Shown piece after piece: positions 1-11,573 of a stretch of DNA of 64,000 nucleotides. Position 1 is the stretch's first letter, and each line of letters starts with the position of its first letter. The notes under the pieces are model-generated. The model searched no databases and had not been told where the DNA came from. It saw only the letters and a list, made by a program, of their open reading frames with translations. A program made the position numbers and the translations under genes. This DNA comes from Dugong dugon (Eukaryota > Chordata > Mammalia > Sirenia > Dugongidae), in the NCBI GenBank assembly GCA_030035585.1, contig CM057466.1, positions 114,365,682 to 114,429,681 on the forward strand, in the 5' to 3' direction.

Positions 1-421
1 AGGTGACAACAAGGTTGGAATTACCTGATGAGGATTTTAAAACATCACACAGATTCTTCAATAGCAGAATGGAGAGGACAGAAGAAAGAATCCGTGAACT
101 TGATGGTAGGAAAATAGAATCTGAATAACAGAGAGACGATTGACTGGAAGAAAAAAAAAAATGAACAAAGTCTCAGGGACCTGAGTGACTATGACAAGAG
201 ATCTAATAGTCGTGTCATTAGAGTCCCAGGAAGGGAGGAGAGAGAAGGTGAGAGTGAAAAAGGAGACAAAGAAATAATGATGAAAAGTTCTCAAATTTGG
301 CAAAAGCCACAAACCAACAGATTCAAGATGATGAATAAATCCCAAAAGGGATAAACCCAGAGACATCCATATCAAGATGCATCATAATCAGACTCCTGAA
401 AACTAAAAACGAAGGAAAAAT
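1..421 (+). mobile_element. Old L1 LINE fragment, ORF1 / pre-ORF2 region
   Basis: The text follows the pattern of mammalian L1M-type elements between ORF1 and ORF2: a run on fellow-isolate phrases such as AACAAAGTCTCAGGGACCTG, then the segment ending in CATAATCAGACTCCTGAAAA. It is rich in A, lacks an intact reading frame and starts before the window edge. Orientation is plus. The element is decayed and inert. Family level is recalled; the exact subfamily is not determined. Confidence 0.7.
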
Positions 422-1198
422 GCCTCATCTGTCACTTTCTTTCCCTCCCACACCAAGCACAAGTTAAATTAAGAAACCTCAGCTCACATCCATCACAAGA
501 GAGGTCTTCAAAAACTTAATATTCCTCCTCTTTAGATAATGATCTCAGTGGCTGTGACGAGGATTCAACAACCCAGGTATGTAAAGGACCAAACCCAGCG
601 TCTGGTGGATAGAGAAATAGATAGCTGTTCTCAAGTCAGCCCCAATTCAGGGCGACCTTATGTACTACAGAATTTATTATAATGTTAATAAAGTGTGTTA
701 TAAGGTAATGATATTACTGTTGTCTTAGTGATATCTGTGTGCCGTAAATTACTGAGACCTTCCTTTATAGCACTATACTACATTCGACAGATCTCCTTCT
801 GTCAAATTTTCAGAATAAGCATATTTAGTTACCAAATCTATGGCGTGCACATTTGAAAAGTGTGCACATATCCGCATGCTAGTTTAGTGTTTTCAAAGCA
901 GTGTCCAAATGAGGAAGCATTTTACCTACAACCTGGTAGAAGACCATGTTCAGTTCTGAGATTTTAGCTAAGAGCCCGTTTGTGCAACTAGACTGTCCTT
1001 ACATAGTCAATACGTTGTTCTTCATAGTTAAATTTCTTATGAGTAGACCTAAAAGCAAACAAAAATATTGTTCTTTCAGAACAGAATTGCAGGCACTCGA
1101 AATGCCCACTCACAATGCCAAATTCCATTCCCAGGACTGGCAGCATTAGCAATATGACTTCCTTTCCCAATGCAGTTATATGATTATGGTAAGCTGGT
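422..1198. other. Unassigned AT-rich DNA with a small SINE/RTE tail scrap
   Basis: No gene is visible. At about 632-672 a short minus-strand scrap resembles the shared SINE/RTE 3' tail (GTCAGCCCCAATTCAGGGCG). The open frames here are short, overlap on both strands and show no recognisable domain. Confidence 0.5.
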
Positions 1199-1207
1199 GT
1201 AAGTAGT

Positions 1208-1391
1208 TAGGAGCCCTGGCGGCACAACGGTTACGTGCTTGACTCTTAACCAAAGGTTGGTGGCTCGAACCCACCAGCCTCTCCCTGGGAGAAAAGACCT
1301 AGTGATCTGCTCCCTATGGTGCAGTTCTACTCTGTCACATGGGGTCCTATGAGTTAGAATCAACTGGATGGCGCACAGCAACAACAACCAC
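1208..1391 (+). mobile_element. AfroSINE, full-length-like, with perfect TSD
   Basis: A tRNA-derived SINE: it opens with GGAGCCCTGGCGGCACAACG, has a B-box-like GGCTCGAACCCACCAG, and ends in GGATGGCGCACAGCAACAAC. It is bounded by a perfect 9-bp duplication GTAAGTAGT at 1199-1207 and 1392-1400, which marks target-primed retrotransposition. AfroSINEs are confined to Afrotheria. Confidence 0.93.
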
Positions 1392-1612
1392 GTAAGTAGT
1401 GTTTCCAGTAATGTGAAAGGAATTTTGAAATAAAATATTGAGAATTAGTATAAGTAATAAGTAACGATTGTGCACCATGGATTAAAAGATGTTTGTCTAT
1501 ATTTGATATAAGAAGTTAAGAGAGGGATTTAGTGAAATCTTTTTTCTCTTGACAGTTTTAATTCCAGAATTTCCAAATTCTATGTGACATAAGCATTTCT
1601 CCTCCACTTCTA

Positions 1613-1780
1613 AGACAAAAACCAAACCAAAACCAAACTTGTTGCCGTCGAGTTGATTCCAGCTCATAGCGACCATATAGGACAGAACAGAACTGCCCAT
1701 AGGGTTTCCAAGGAGTGGCTGGTGGATTCGAACTGCCAACCTTTTGGTTAGCGGCCTGAGCTCTTAACTACTGCACTATG
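1613..1780 (-). mobile_element. AfroSINE
   Basis: The reverse complement of the AfroSINE: tail CCAAACTTGTTGCCGTCGAG near the left end, tRNA-like head CTTTTGGTTAGCGGCCTGAG at the right. The copy lacks the middle segment, as in the shorter AfroSINE subtype. No clean TSD was found. Confidence 0.88.
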
Positions 1781-4130
1781 TCATTTTAAGTCAGTCGAGG
1801 GAAACTGACCTCCCTAATGGAATATTCAGAGTTTTTATAGTTTAGAATTAAGACTTCTTTGTATACATTTAATGAAAAAATGTGAGCAGAGTTACTACTG
1901 ACCCATCCCAAAAGAAAGGGAGGCTGTAGTGACTCCCACAGAACACATCAACACTTCTGGGATTGAAAGTACAACCAGAAGCCTTATTTTGCTTAAATGT
2001 ATAAAAACATTGTCACTTAAAGTTGGGAAACCTACAGTGCTGCCTTGTTTTGAAATAGTTATTTTGAAAGTCAGTAGCTTTTTCCTTTACGCCATATGTA
2101 TTTAAGTGTGTATGTGTGTAGAAAATCACACATTTGTATCTGGGTGTACATATGCATGATCTAATCTGAGAAGATTTGAACTGGTTCTGGATTTTCATTA
2201 TGTAGTTTTATTTCATGAGCACATAGACAATATGCTACATGAGAATATTTTCCTTTTAAAAACTGTTTTCCTTGTCATGCTAGCTATTTTTCTAAATCTG
2301 CTAACAAAAGGAAAATGTGTGTCTTCAATATTCAAGAATATATGCAAAATCACTCCCTACAAATGAGCAGGACTAATAGAGAATTTAATCTTTCCTTCCA
2401 ATATAAATACCTTAAATAAACAGAGGAAAGCACTTCAATCATATAATGAAGAAATGCTTTTAAAAATATAAAAACACAGCTATCGTGTTCATTAGATACT
2501 TAGTGAAGGCATTCTCTGTGTCATGAGTTATGCCAAGTTTTGGGGAAATAACAATAAGTAAATACATGGGTTATGGCCCTAAAGATCCCAGGGTCTAATG
2601 GAGGACAAGTCATCAGTGATTAAAATATAATATGGAAAGAATGAAAATAGAAGTGTGGCAGAGAAAGGCCAGAGAAGAAAGTCACCACCGTTGTTTGGGT
2701 GTGCAAGGAAGGCTCAAGAGGGGCAGGGCTGGGCTGGGCTGAGATGAGAAGGGTCAAATGAGTAAGCAGTAGGCAAGGGGAGCAAGAGGAAGCCTCCCAG
2801 GAGGAAGGAATGTGGAGGCAAGGAGAGCTGTCCCTGTTCTGTGCGCCTCTCTCGATGATTGCTAGATTATAAAGCAGAGACAGGAGAGGAAGGTGGCAGG
2901 GGCCAGGCCAGTGCGATGCAAGCAAGGATCCGCCTTTGCAGCCAAGGAGAAAGATTGGAGCTCACTCTGCATAATTATCTAACTTTCTAGTACTAGTCTG
3001 CTTCATCCAAAGAAGGGAATTAATAATAGGGTTTACCACATATAGCACTCACTCATTTATTTTTATCATTATCATGCAATCCAGTAGTTCAGACTAAGAA
3101 ACTTGGGATTTCATTTCTTAAGTGATGGAGGCCCAAAGAACACAAAGATCAGGATGTGGCATGCTCATGTGTGCGTGTTAGAAACCTCTGTTGACAGAGC
3201 TTGATAACGTCCTGCGAGGGGACGAGACCACAGGCAGGAAGGCCAAGGTGGGGTGTGGACAGGGTCCAAGAGAGGCCAGGGGAGCCTGGGACGTGACACA
3301 CAACATGTTGTTCTGCACTGGGACTTTTTGAAAGCTCTGGATTTGAAATGTCATTGACTGCCTGCAATATGCCAGGTACCATGCTAGGATTTTCACTTTA
3401 ACTGTTTCTGACATTTCCCAAAGGATCCTGCCGCCAAATAATTGCTTTCCATAATAACTTAATAACTAATTACATCCCATTAAGCATAATGGAAAAGTTT
3501 CTGATTAGAAGTCACTGATGTTACCATTTTACTGGAAGTTAAAACAAATTCTAATATCTTTGCCTACACTTATCATGAAAGAATATAGTTTTTTAAATAA
3601 AAAGAATAACTGAAGTATTTATGTGTTTGCAGTCTTATTTCTCTAGTTTAGATTCCCTTTTTTAAACATATGTGTTTGGTTCTCTCTCTCCCTCTCCCCT
3701 TTCTCCCTTCTTCTTTCCGTCTCTGTCTCTGACTCTTGCACACATACACACACAGAAATACAAACCATCCTGCGTGTACCCATTGGGCATATCTTTGCAA
3801 ACTTAATCCTAACGATACTAATCTATTTATCTGAGAGCAGGAAAAGGAATAACTGTTACAACAGATTAGAATGTCTGCTCTTTAAATATGTTTAAGTGGG
3901 GAGCAAATTAGTGAAAATCAGTTGGAGTAAATTCAGTGTCTTAAAGCGTTCTTCAAGTCTCTGTAAGAGAGGACATTGCAGCTGTTATTTGGAGCCAACA
4001 CCAGGTAGAAAACTCTGGAGTGTAGAGAAAGGATATGTTTATTAAAATCTCTTCTATTTAGAAACAGGGTAGAGGGGAGTGAGGCATTCCTTCTGTGCCT
4101 GTTGATTGCTAGACATAGTAATTAATGTTA
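1781..4130. other. Unassigned DNA with weak old-repeat traces and a pyrimidine tract
   Basis: No gene recognised. About 2490-2640 has the feel of an L2/MIR-type remnant, and 2640-2930 is purine-rich. A C/T-rich low-complexity tract lies at about 3678-3735. The longest open frame here (101 codons, minus, 2620-2925) is low-complexity and has no domain. Confidence 0.4.
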
Positions 4131-4134
4131 CACA

Positions 4135-4305
4135 TGTGCAATCGCATATTTTAAACATTCCTCTTAATCTTTGTGGACCCCTGAAGAGGTGGAAAGTGTC
4201 ATCCCAATTGCACAGTAAGTGGGAGAATCTCAGAAGAATGAAGGGTACAAACGACCATGAGCAGTGGAGCTGGGCTTCACGTCCACCTCTCAATCCTGGG
4301 CTGAA
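4135..4305 (-). mobile_element. MIR SINE remnant
   Basis: A degraded reverse-orientation MIR: a block equivalent to 'cattttacagatgagg' is recognisable as GTGTCATCCCAATTGCACAG, followed by the head region. Strongly diverged and old. Confidence 0.5.
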
Positions 4306-4424
4306 ATGACTCGAGGGCAAGTGAGCTTTTATGAGGAGTGAACAGAGATACTAGGTGAAAACGTGGGGCCTTGACTCAGATTCAACGGGAATGAAATCCG
4401 TTTACAACCTCGCGTTGTGGGTAT

Positions 4425-4605
4425 AGTTACTTATTCCTTCGAAGACTCATCTTCTTCGTGTTTTAGATGTGAATGACAGAGATTTACGGTAAAGATTCAG
4501 TGAAATACACATGCAAAATATGTAGTGCGCTGTCCATCACAGGGCGAGTAATATTACCGAGATAACTGCTTGCTCTTCCTTATTGTCTATTATCATCATC
4601 ATCAG
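4425..4605 (+). mobile_element. MIR SINE remnant
   Basis: Forward MIR core (GTTACTTATTCC...GACTCATCTTCTTCG) leading to a 3' end that grades into TATTATCATCATCATCAG. Diverged but the order of blocks matches MIR. Confidence 0.6.
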
Positions 4606-5670
4606 CAGCAGCAGAATACTTTCTGTGAGTCCTCTGTGTTTCCTGTCACGTGAGCTGCCCTTTACAGCACTGGCCTTGGCGCTTTCTGATTTAAGCCCTG
4701 GCTCCCGTGAAAGGGTAATAAAGAGCTTTAGTGGGCCCAAGAATCTCATAAAAATGTGTGCCCAGTCCTACAGTTTTGTGACATGCTATAAGGACTCTCC
4801 GATTTACTTCCACCCACAACCATCTAAATTGAAAATTGCATAATTTAAAAAAAATTCTCTACATGCAAATGGTAACCTCTAGTATAACTATTTTTGGAGG
4901 TAGAGGAAAAATACACCAAGGTACAGGATATAGCAAACACCTATGCCATGGGTGAAATTTCAACAGGACTTAAAGCCTTCAGCAAGGAAGACAGTCAACA
5001 TATTAATAATTTAGACTTCTATTCTTAGGTAACCTAAGCTAAATATTTTCTTTTAAAAATAAACCATAAATCTATGTTTTGAGTAAGATCACAAAAACCA
5101 TTAATACCTACGTTTGGATTTTCCCTGCATATAGCATTTCAAAACAAAACCTAGGTTTAGCCCACACTTTTGTATTTCAGTAATGAAAATAGAATCAGGT
5201 CTTTACAGATGACTACTTATTCTACTTTTGAAATGGAAACAACACCTTGACCTTCAACTGGTACTTGTACATACTTGGGGTCATAGCTGTTATTCATGGA
5301 TATAGCTTACTCCATGTCACATTGAAGTCAACTCAACATACTAGGGTGAGACCCCACAGATAACGTTCATTATTTACAGCAAGAATTAACCAATGTGTAA
5401 TCTCCGCTCCTTACTCCTTCCACATGTGTGTTTACATGTCTTATTATGTAGAAGCTTAGAATCACGGTAATCAAAAATAAATGTGAACAGTTGCAGATTA
5501 TGGTTTAAAATGGAGGCATTTACTCATCTCCTCATGCATTCATTTTTAACCGACATTCGGAGGCAACCTGATGCTGTCTGTTGTTCTTAGGATGTAGGGA
5601 CAGGGACAAACTGCCTGCTAGTCACGTGAGGAGAAAGAACTGCATCAACAAATGCATGCAAACAGGTGTT
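4606..5670. other. Unassigned AT-rich DNA
   Basis: I see no gene, tRNA or recent repeat here. Two overlapping opposite-strand open frames at 4537-4843 share the same bases and are probably chance. Confidence 0.5.
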
Positions 5671-5682
5671 AGAGGTGCTCAC

Positions 5683-5847
5683 CAAATCAAACCCCTTGCC
5701 TTTGAGTCGATTCTGACTCATAGAGACCCTATAGGACAGGACAGTGTAGAGCTGCCCTATAGGGTATCCAAGCAGTGGCAGGCAGATTAGAACTGCTGAC
5801 CTTTTGGTTAGCAGCCAAGCTCTTAACCACTGTGCCACTCATGCTCT
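5683..5847 (-). mobile_element. AfroSINE with 11-bp TSD
   Basis: A minus-strand AfroSINE flanked by a perfect 11-bp duplication GAGGTGCTCAC at 5672-5682 and 5848-5858. Head CTTTTGGTTAGCAGCCAAGC lies at the right. The perfect TSD indicates a moderately young insertion. Confidence 0.95.
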
Positions 5848-5864
5848 GAGGTGCTCACAGTAGA

Positions 5865-6130
5865 GGCAAAAGGGAGGGGATGAGTCAGGCCAGGCTTCCT
5901 GGAGGAGATGCTTAGAGGTGAGCCTTAAGACATGCATGAATCAGGAGGAGGAGACAGGAGGAGCTGAGAGATGTGAGTCTCGTGGCAAGTAGCTGAGCAT
6001 GATGGGAGCTCTTAGTGATAAGCGAGGCCAGGCAGGATGGGAAACGGAGAGGTAGGCAGAGGCCATGTCAAGGAAGGTTTTATAAGCTGTGCAATGTGAT
6101 GTGGGCATTATCTTAGGGGTATAAGCAGAA
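5865..6130 (-). mobile_element. L2 LINE fragment (left part)
   Basis: Antisense L2-type text (GGCTTCCTGGAGGAGATGCT, then TATAAGCTGTGCAATGTGAT) interrupted by the AfroSINE at 6131-6351 and continuing as CAGAAAGGTCCCTGAAGC near 6395. Old and non-coding. Confidence 0.5.
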
Positions 6131-6351
6131 GGCAGTCCCTGGGTGGTGGAAATGGTTTGTGATCAGCTCCTAACCTAAAGGTTGGTGGTTTGAACCCACC
6201 CAGCAGTGCTGCGGAAGAAAGGCCTGGGGATCTGCTTCCTTAAAGAGTACAGCCAAGAAAACCCTATGGGACAGTTCTGTAACATATTGGGTGGCCAGAA
6301 GTCAGAGTAGACTCGATGGCAATAGGTTTGGTTGTTTTTGTTTTGTTTTTA
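6131..6351 (+). mobile_element. AfroSINE, longer subtype
   Basis: Begins GGCAGTCCCTGGGTGGTGG and contains the middle block GAAGAAAGGCCTGGGGATCT, which the long subtype shares with the RTE 5' region. It ends GTAGACTCGATGGCAATAGG plus a T-rich tail. It is inserted inside an older L2 remnant. Confidence 0.9.
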
Positions 6352-6404
6352 TTTTATAAGAAAGGGTTGTACTGCGGAATTAGATCTGCTCTTCAGAAAG
6401 GTCC

Positions 6405-6490
6405 CTGAAGCATGGTGGCTCTCAACCCTCCTTATACATCAGTATCACTTGGAATCGTCTAATGAATACCGTTCTCCTGTGATTCTAGCA
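6405..6490 (+). mobile_element. MER5-type hAT transposon scrap
   Basis: The phrase GTGGCTCTCAACCCTCC followed by TCAGTATCACTTGGAATCGT resembles the terminal region of MER5/Charlie-type non-autonomous hAT elements. Short and diverged. Confidence 0.4.
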
Positions 6491-7255
6491 ATGGTGCTGA
6501 GCCATTCATAGATATTTAAGGAACGGCTTTTGTCTCATGAAGCTCATAAACCATTCTTTAATTCATGTTGACCTGATAAGAATTAACTAACACAATGGTT
6601 TAAGAGATGTAAGGGAAATTATCAATATAATTCCATCGCATGGATTCAGCAGGAATTGTGTGATTCAGACAGTCTACTGCCTCTCTGCCTACTTGCTCTA
6701 GCAAGCAGTGTTTAAAGTTGAGTGCTAATTGTTTGGCTTAAAAGTGTAATTTATTTTTCACTGCTGAATTAGCAATACTTAGCATATTGTGCATGCTTTA
6801 GTAAAGACAGCAGCTTAGTTAAGCTTTAGCACATGATTCTGAGAGGTCTCTGTTTGGAATTAAATGTGAGCAACACAAGGGTGCCAACCTGTGACAAAGA
6901 CAGGAGGTGTCATTACATAAACTAAGTATCTGTTTTTTGCATTGCTGAGATTATTGAGTTTTATTCATAAAATATTTACTCACTATACTGATAGCTGTTA
7001 TAGCTCAGTGCCAAAGGAGTACATTTTCTATCCTAAAGAGAAAATGAGTTTCAAATTTGTTAAACTTAACCCCAATGTCCATATGTTCAATTTATTTTAT
7101 TTTTTTTATATTCAAGAGAATGGTTCATGACTATGCAGTAAGTCATTTTTATTTTTTAATGTTGTGATTTGGGAATAAATGTGATTATAAAAGGAAAGGT
7201 AGATGAGTTAAGAATATACTAATTTTTGGTAGAAGTATTAGAGCAAGCACTTGTT
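6491..7255. other. Unassigned AT-rich DNA
   Basis: No gene or recent repeat recognised. Short open frames only. Confidence 0.5.
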
Positions 7256-7256
7256 T

Positions 7257-7460
7257 TTGTTGTTGTTGGTAGGTGCTATTGAGTCAATTCTAATTCATAG
7301 TGACCCCACGTGACAAAGTAGAACTCCCCCACAGGGTTTTCTAGGCTGTAATCTTTATGACAGCAAATTGCCAGGTCTTTCTCTCAAAGACGGTGGGTGG
7401 GTTCGAACCACCATCCTTTTGGTTAGTAGCCGAGCACTTAACTGTTGCGCCCACCAGGGG
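7257..7460 (-). mobile_element. AfroSINE
   Basis: A minus-strand copy with a GTTGTTGTTGG tail at the left and CTTTTGGTTAGTAGCCGAGC plus CACCAGGGG at the right. The middle block with AATCTTTATGACAGC is present. Confidence 0.9.
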
Positions 7461-8100
7461 TTTTCAACATGTGGCCCAAGACACCCATGGATATCTTGGG
7501 TATCTTTAAATGGGCTCCAGGGTTCCACGAACCTTTTGAAATTATGCACTAAAGTGTGCATTATACATGCTTAAGCACATTTTGAAAATTCTAGGGGGTA
7601 TAAACTTACAAGAATTTTTTTCAATTCTCAAAGGAGTAGCTGATTAAAAAAAAAGATAAGATCCACTTAGCTACTTGGTTAGAGAGCGCATAATGCGAAG
7701 AAATAAAGATACTTTTAAAAAATAAATACAACTTGATAAACCTGCAATCCAAGAAAACTTGTGGGTTCACATTGCTGCTGCAACATCGTCTCTGATGTGA
7801 TTTCTCTGTGCTTTTCAATTGGCACAGCCGTTATTAAAGAAACCTAGAAAAGTATCAGTCCTGGCTAACAGTGATCACTGCACTACCATGATCGTGAGAA
7901 AATTAGGATAAACCTGAACGTCCCTCAATACGGGGGTAGCAAATAAACTGTAAAGTCTAAGAAGAATGAGGTAGCTCTATATTTATTCACATGGAAAGAT
8001 CCTGAGACATGTTGAAAATTGAAAAAGGAAACTCAAAAGCACTTCATGTATTTTAATCGCATTTATGCCAAAATAAATAAGATCTTTGTATTTGTATATG
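7461..8100. other. Unassigned; possible old DNA-transposon remnant
   Basis: The stretch 7465-7640 (GGGTTCCACGAACC, GAAATTATGCACTAAAG) reads like an old mammalian DNA-transposon remnant, but I cannot name it. The rest is AT-rich without a gene. Confidence 0.3.
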
Positions 8101-8415
8101 AAGGCTGTGGTGGTTCAGGGGTAGATTTCTCGCCTTCCATGCAGAAGACGGACCTAGGTTCAATTCTTAGCCAATGCACTTCATGCGCAGCCACTACCTG
8201 TCTGTCAGCGGAGGCTTGTGTGTTGCTATGATGCTGAACAGGTTTCAGCAGAGCTTCCAGACTAAGATGGACTAGGAAGAAAGGCCTAGTGTTCTACTTC
8301 CAAAAATTAGCCAAGGAAAACCCTGACCGTAAGGATGGTGCAGGACAAGGCAGCATTTTGTCCCATTGCATGGGGTCACCATGAGTCAGGGGACAATTCT
8401 ACAGCAGTTAACAAC
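8101..8415 (+). mobile_element. tRNA-Gly-headed SINE with RTE-derived body
   Basis: The head GTGGTGGTTCAGGGGTAGAT is close to the start of a tRNA-Gly, with a B-box-like GGTTCAATTC. The body GGTTTCAGCAGAGCTTCCAG matches the 5' region of the RTE LINE in this window, and the end GGACAATTCTACAGCAGTTA matches the RTE 3' end. It is a SINE, not a tRNA gene. Confidence 0.9.
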
Positions 8416-8589
8416 CTACCTAAATATATAAATGTTCAGAAATATTATGTAAATCTCAGCAGGTCAAATACTATATCACTAAAACTTAAGCCTAGCTTTG
8501 CTAGAGAGGGCAAGCCTTTATCCCTGAACCAGACGTCCTCAATTATGACACACTTTTTCTGTGTTGTGTTACCTGTTGCCTAAATTAAA

Positions 8590-9030
8590 CCTAAAAGGCA
8601 TCCCCAGTGCCTCTCCTCCTTCCCACAACTAATCAGTCACCAATTCCTGTCCAATCTATCTCACATGCATTCCCCACTCCGTCCCTTCTTCATCTCTACT
8701 AAAGTCCTTGTAATTTCTTGCTGGGATTCCTGCTACAATGACCCAATCGATCTCCATACTATCCTGTCTTACACCATTCCAGCCTACCCTCTAGACTGAT
8801 TTTCCTAAAATGTAAATGTGATAATAGCCCTCCTGTCTTCAAAGTCCTTCAACTGCTTCTTCAGTGACCTCATTGCAGTGATTGTTCTACTCTCTAGTCT
8901 TTCCAATAGACTGATATCAGTTTGAGAGAGCAGATAATATCCGTCTTTGTATTGCCTGGAACAGTAATGTCTATGTACCGTTCCTTGGTACATAGGAGGC
9001 ACTTCTTAAACGTATGTCAATAATTTAAAT
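8590..9030 (+). mobile_element. L2 LINE 3' end remnant
   Basis: The order of blocks is that of L2: pyrimidine-rich text with CAAAGTCCTTCAACTGCTTC, then a 3' end with GTACATAGGAGGCACTTC. Ancient, non-coding. Confidence 0.55.
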
Positions 9031-9274
9031 TTATTTTAATTAATGCAGACTATTTACGTGATGTCCTTCCTCCACCTATGAGTGTTTTCAAATCACACTA
9101 GAAAACTGCACCACTACTCCATTTGTCTTTCAAAATCAGGTTTTATCTTGGCTCTGCCTCTACTCACAAACATTCACAGGCTTACCACAGCCTGTCACCA
9201 TGGATCTCATCTGGGGCTGCACCCGGGTAAGTTAGAACCAGTTTTTAAGGGTCATCACAAATAAGGTGATACTG
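9031..9274. other. Unassigned
   Basis: Nothing recognised; no gene. Confidence 0.4.
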
Positions 9275-9283
9275 TCAAGTACC

Positions 9284-9613
9284 ATGGACTGCCAGGAGAA
9301 CAAACAAATCTGTCTTGGAAGAAGTACAGCCAGATGCTCCTTAGAAGCGAGGATGGCGAGACTTCATTCATATACTTTGGACATGTTATCAGGAGGGTCT
9401 GTCCCTGGAGAAGGACATCATGCTTGGTAAAATAGAGGGCCAGCAAAAAAGAGGAAGACCCTCAACGAGATGGATTGACACAGTGGCTGCAACAATGGGC
9501 TGGAGCATAACAATGATTGTGAGGATGGCACAGGACTGGGCAGTGTTTTGTTCTGTTGTACATAGGGTCACTTTGAGTTGGGAGCAACTTGACAGCGTCT
9601 GACAACAATAACA
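9284..9613 (+). pseudogene. RTE LINE, 5'-truncated 3' end with reverse transcriptase C-terminal remnant
   Basis: This is the last third of a kilobase of an RTE (BovB-like) LINE in plus orientation. An open frame at 9420-9602 translates to the conserved RTE C-terminus (GRPSTRWIDTVAATMGW). It ends in GGAGCAACTTGACAGCGTCT, the same tail the local SINEs carry. A 9-bp TSD TCAAGTACC flanks it at 9275-9283 and 9614-9622, so it inserted as a 5'-truncated copy. It cannot encode a working enzyme. Confidence 0.92.
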
Positions 9614-9622
9614 TCAAGTACC

Positions 9623-10140
9623 TGGGATTACAATTTTTTTTTTTTGTTGTTGTTGTTAATTAGAGCTAATTCATTTTATCTCACAAGTACATCCACGTTC
9701 TAACAAGCTTAATTGCAATGAAGATAAAGGTGCGAACCATGGCACGAGAATCTGGGAAGGGACTGAGTCCTCGCTCCGAGGAGAGCTGTGCCTGTGTAGT
9801 CTGTGCCAGAATCTTGGCTGAATAAAGAGATTGAGAACTATAGGCATAAAAATTAACCTTTTAGCAAGACATGCTTATCCATCAACCTGGAATGGGTCCC
9901 CCTGCATCTCTGTTGAAAGGCTTCTGCTCATCTTTGCAGCCCCAGTCTACGCACAGCTTCTTGGTACTGTTCTCATCCCTCCCAAACAGAATCAGTCCCT
10001 TCCTCCTCCGGCTTTCCATAACAGCGCGTGGATTTTGTGTTGTTGTTAGCTCACAGCGCCTCTCTCTCTACCAAACCGTGAGCTCTTAACAATTATGAAT
10101 GGAATCTTATTTCATCATTTCATCCTTTAGTAGGAGCTCA
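9623..10140. other. Unassigned, with T-run and GTT repeat
   Basis: A T homopolymer followed by GTTGTTGTT lies at about 9632-9658. The rest may contain an old L2-like scrap near 9930-10020. No gene. Confidence 0.35.
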
Positions 10141-10146
10141 ATAATA

Positions 10147-10334
10147 CAGCAAAACCTGTGAAATCCGAAACCTGTGTAAGAAGGAAACCTGTCAGAGAAG
10201 AAAAACTCAAATAGTTTCCACTAAAAAGAGCGATAGAAAAGTGGTAAGACTGCACCCTGTCAAAGGCGGAAAACTTGTGAGACCTGGAAAAACAAGGCAG
10301 TCTCCTCAAGTTCCAGCTCTGACATGTTTCACTG
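10147..10334 (+). mobile_element. Tigger-like miniature DNA transposon, copy A (188 bp)
   Basis: Flanked by TA on both sides, with imperfect terminal inverted repeats: left CAGCAAAACCTGTGAAATCC, right (reverse complement) CAGTGAAACATGTCAGAGCT. TA targets and CAG ends fit the Tc1/mariner-pogo (Tigger) group. It is non-coding. Copy B lies inverted at 21780-21965 and shares most internal blocks (GTGGTAAGACTG, CCTGTCAAAGGCGG). Confidence 0.75.
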
Positions 10335-11110
10335 TATATAACGAATAAATGAATAAATGTTTTTCTGTCTTCAAGGAGTAAGGAATTTAGGAAGGAAGTA
10401 AAACTTATCCTCTGCAACAAAGGGCAATAGTTTTATTTCCAGAGTTAAGCTCAAATTCACTTGAAAAAGAATGAAGTGATTTGACTACACTTAAGTCTAA
10501 CATTACCGGATACAGTAACAAATCCACAGGAAGATAGTACATAATTCTAAGCGGCACTCTGATCAACCATAAATGTAATGAAAAAGCAGAGTTCTGGAAG
10601 TGAGCAATGACAATACCCTTTGTAGAACCACTAACTACAGAGTGCTTGAGCCATCACTGCTCTTGGAGCATAGGAGGCATGTGGTTGTCTCTGTAAAGGA
10701 ATACAATGTCATTCCAGTGAAAATCTCAGATTCACAGGCATCTTAGTTGATGTTAGTTCTCCAAATCTAACTGAGTAAGTCTGGATACTGGCAAGAGTAT
10801 GTCTCTAGGTCTTCATATCAGGAAAACACATATTCCAGCTGTGTTCTCGCCACCCTCACAGCTCCCTAACCAAGCTTCAGAGACCGCTTGGCAAGAATGC
10901 AGTGAGGGAGCAGGCCCAGCAGATAATTCTCCAAATGCCTTCCAGATCAGCATCAGATCTATTTCTGCTTGTTGTGTTGTTAACTCAGGGCTCCATAGAG
11001 GGGAGATGCTCAAAATACTTAAAATGGGCATGGATGCTGGCCCTGGCAACAGATTCATTCATACTGTATGAACTGGATAAACTTACAGCTATACAGTCCT
11101 AAGAGAAAAG
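10335..11110. other. Unassigned
   Basis: No gene or named repeat. Overlapping open frames on both strands at 10799-11102 use the same bases in three frames and look like chance. Confidence 0.45.
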
Positions 11111-11114
11111 GTGA

Positions 11115-11505
11115 TTTTTAAAAAATGCTTATATTACAAAGAACAAGTTTTAAACCAAAGCTTCTACCTTAAGAAGATAATATAAGAAAAACAAATTAAA
11201 CCAAAAAAAAAAAAAAGGTAGAAGGAAAAAAATTCTAAGGAGCAAAAATCAATGAGGTAGAAAACAAAACATAGACAAAAATAATAAAGAGGTGTTTGTT
11301 GAAAAAGATTAATAAAATGGATAAAACTCTAGCTAGAATAATAAAGAAAAATACAGAATACAAATTATAAATATCAGAAAGAAAAGAGCTGTCACTACAT
11401 AGCCTACACATAATAAATAATAATATGAAAATATTATGAATAACTTTATGACAATGAATTAAACAACTTAAAAGAAATAAACACATTTATTGAAAACATG
11501 ACTTA
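11115..11505 (+). pseudogene. L1 LINE ORF2 fragment
   Basis: A decayed stretch of L1 ORF2 in sense orientation: the endonuclease-to-RT linker text AAAAAGATTAATAAAATGGA, CTCTAGCTAGAATAATAAAG and AATATTATGAATAACTTTAT. It contains stops in all frames and is inactive. Confidence 0.75.
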
Positions 11506-11551
11506 AGAAAAGGAATGCTAATTCTAATATAAGATGATCCAAGTTCAGTAC

Positions 11552-11573
11552 TATATATATATATATATATATA
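11552..11573. repeat. (TA)n microsatellite
   Basis: About eleven TA units directly visible. Confidence 0.95.
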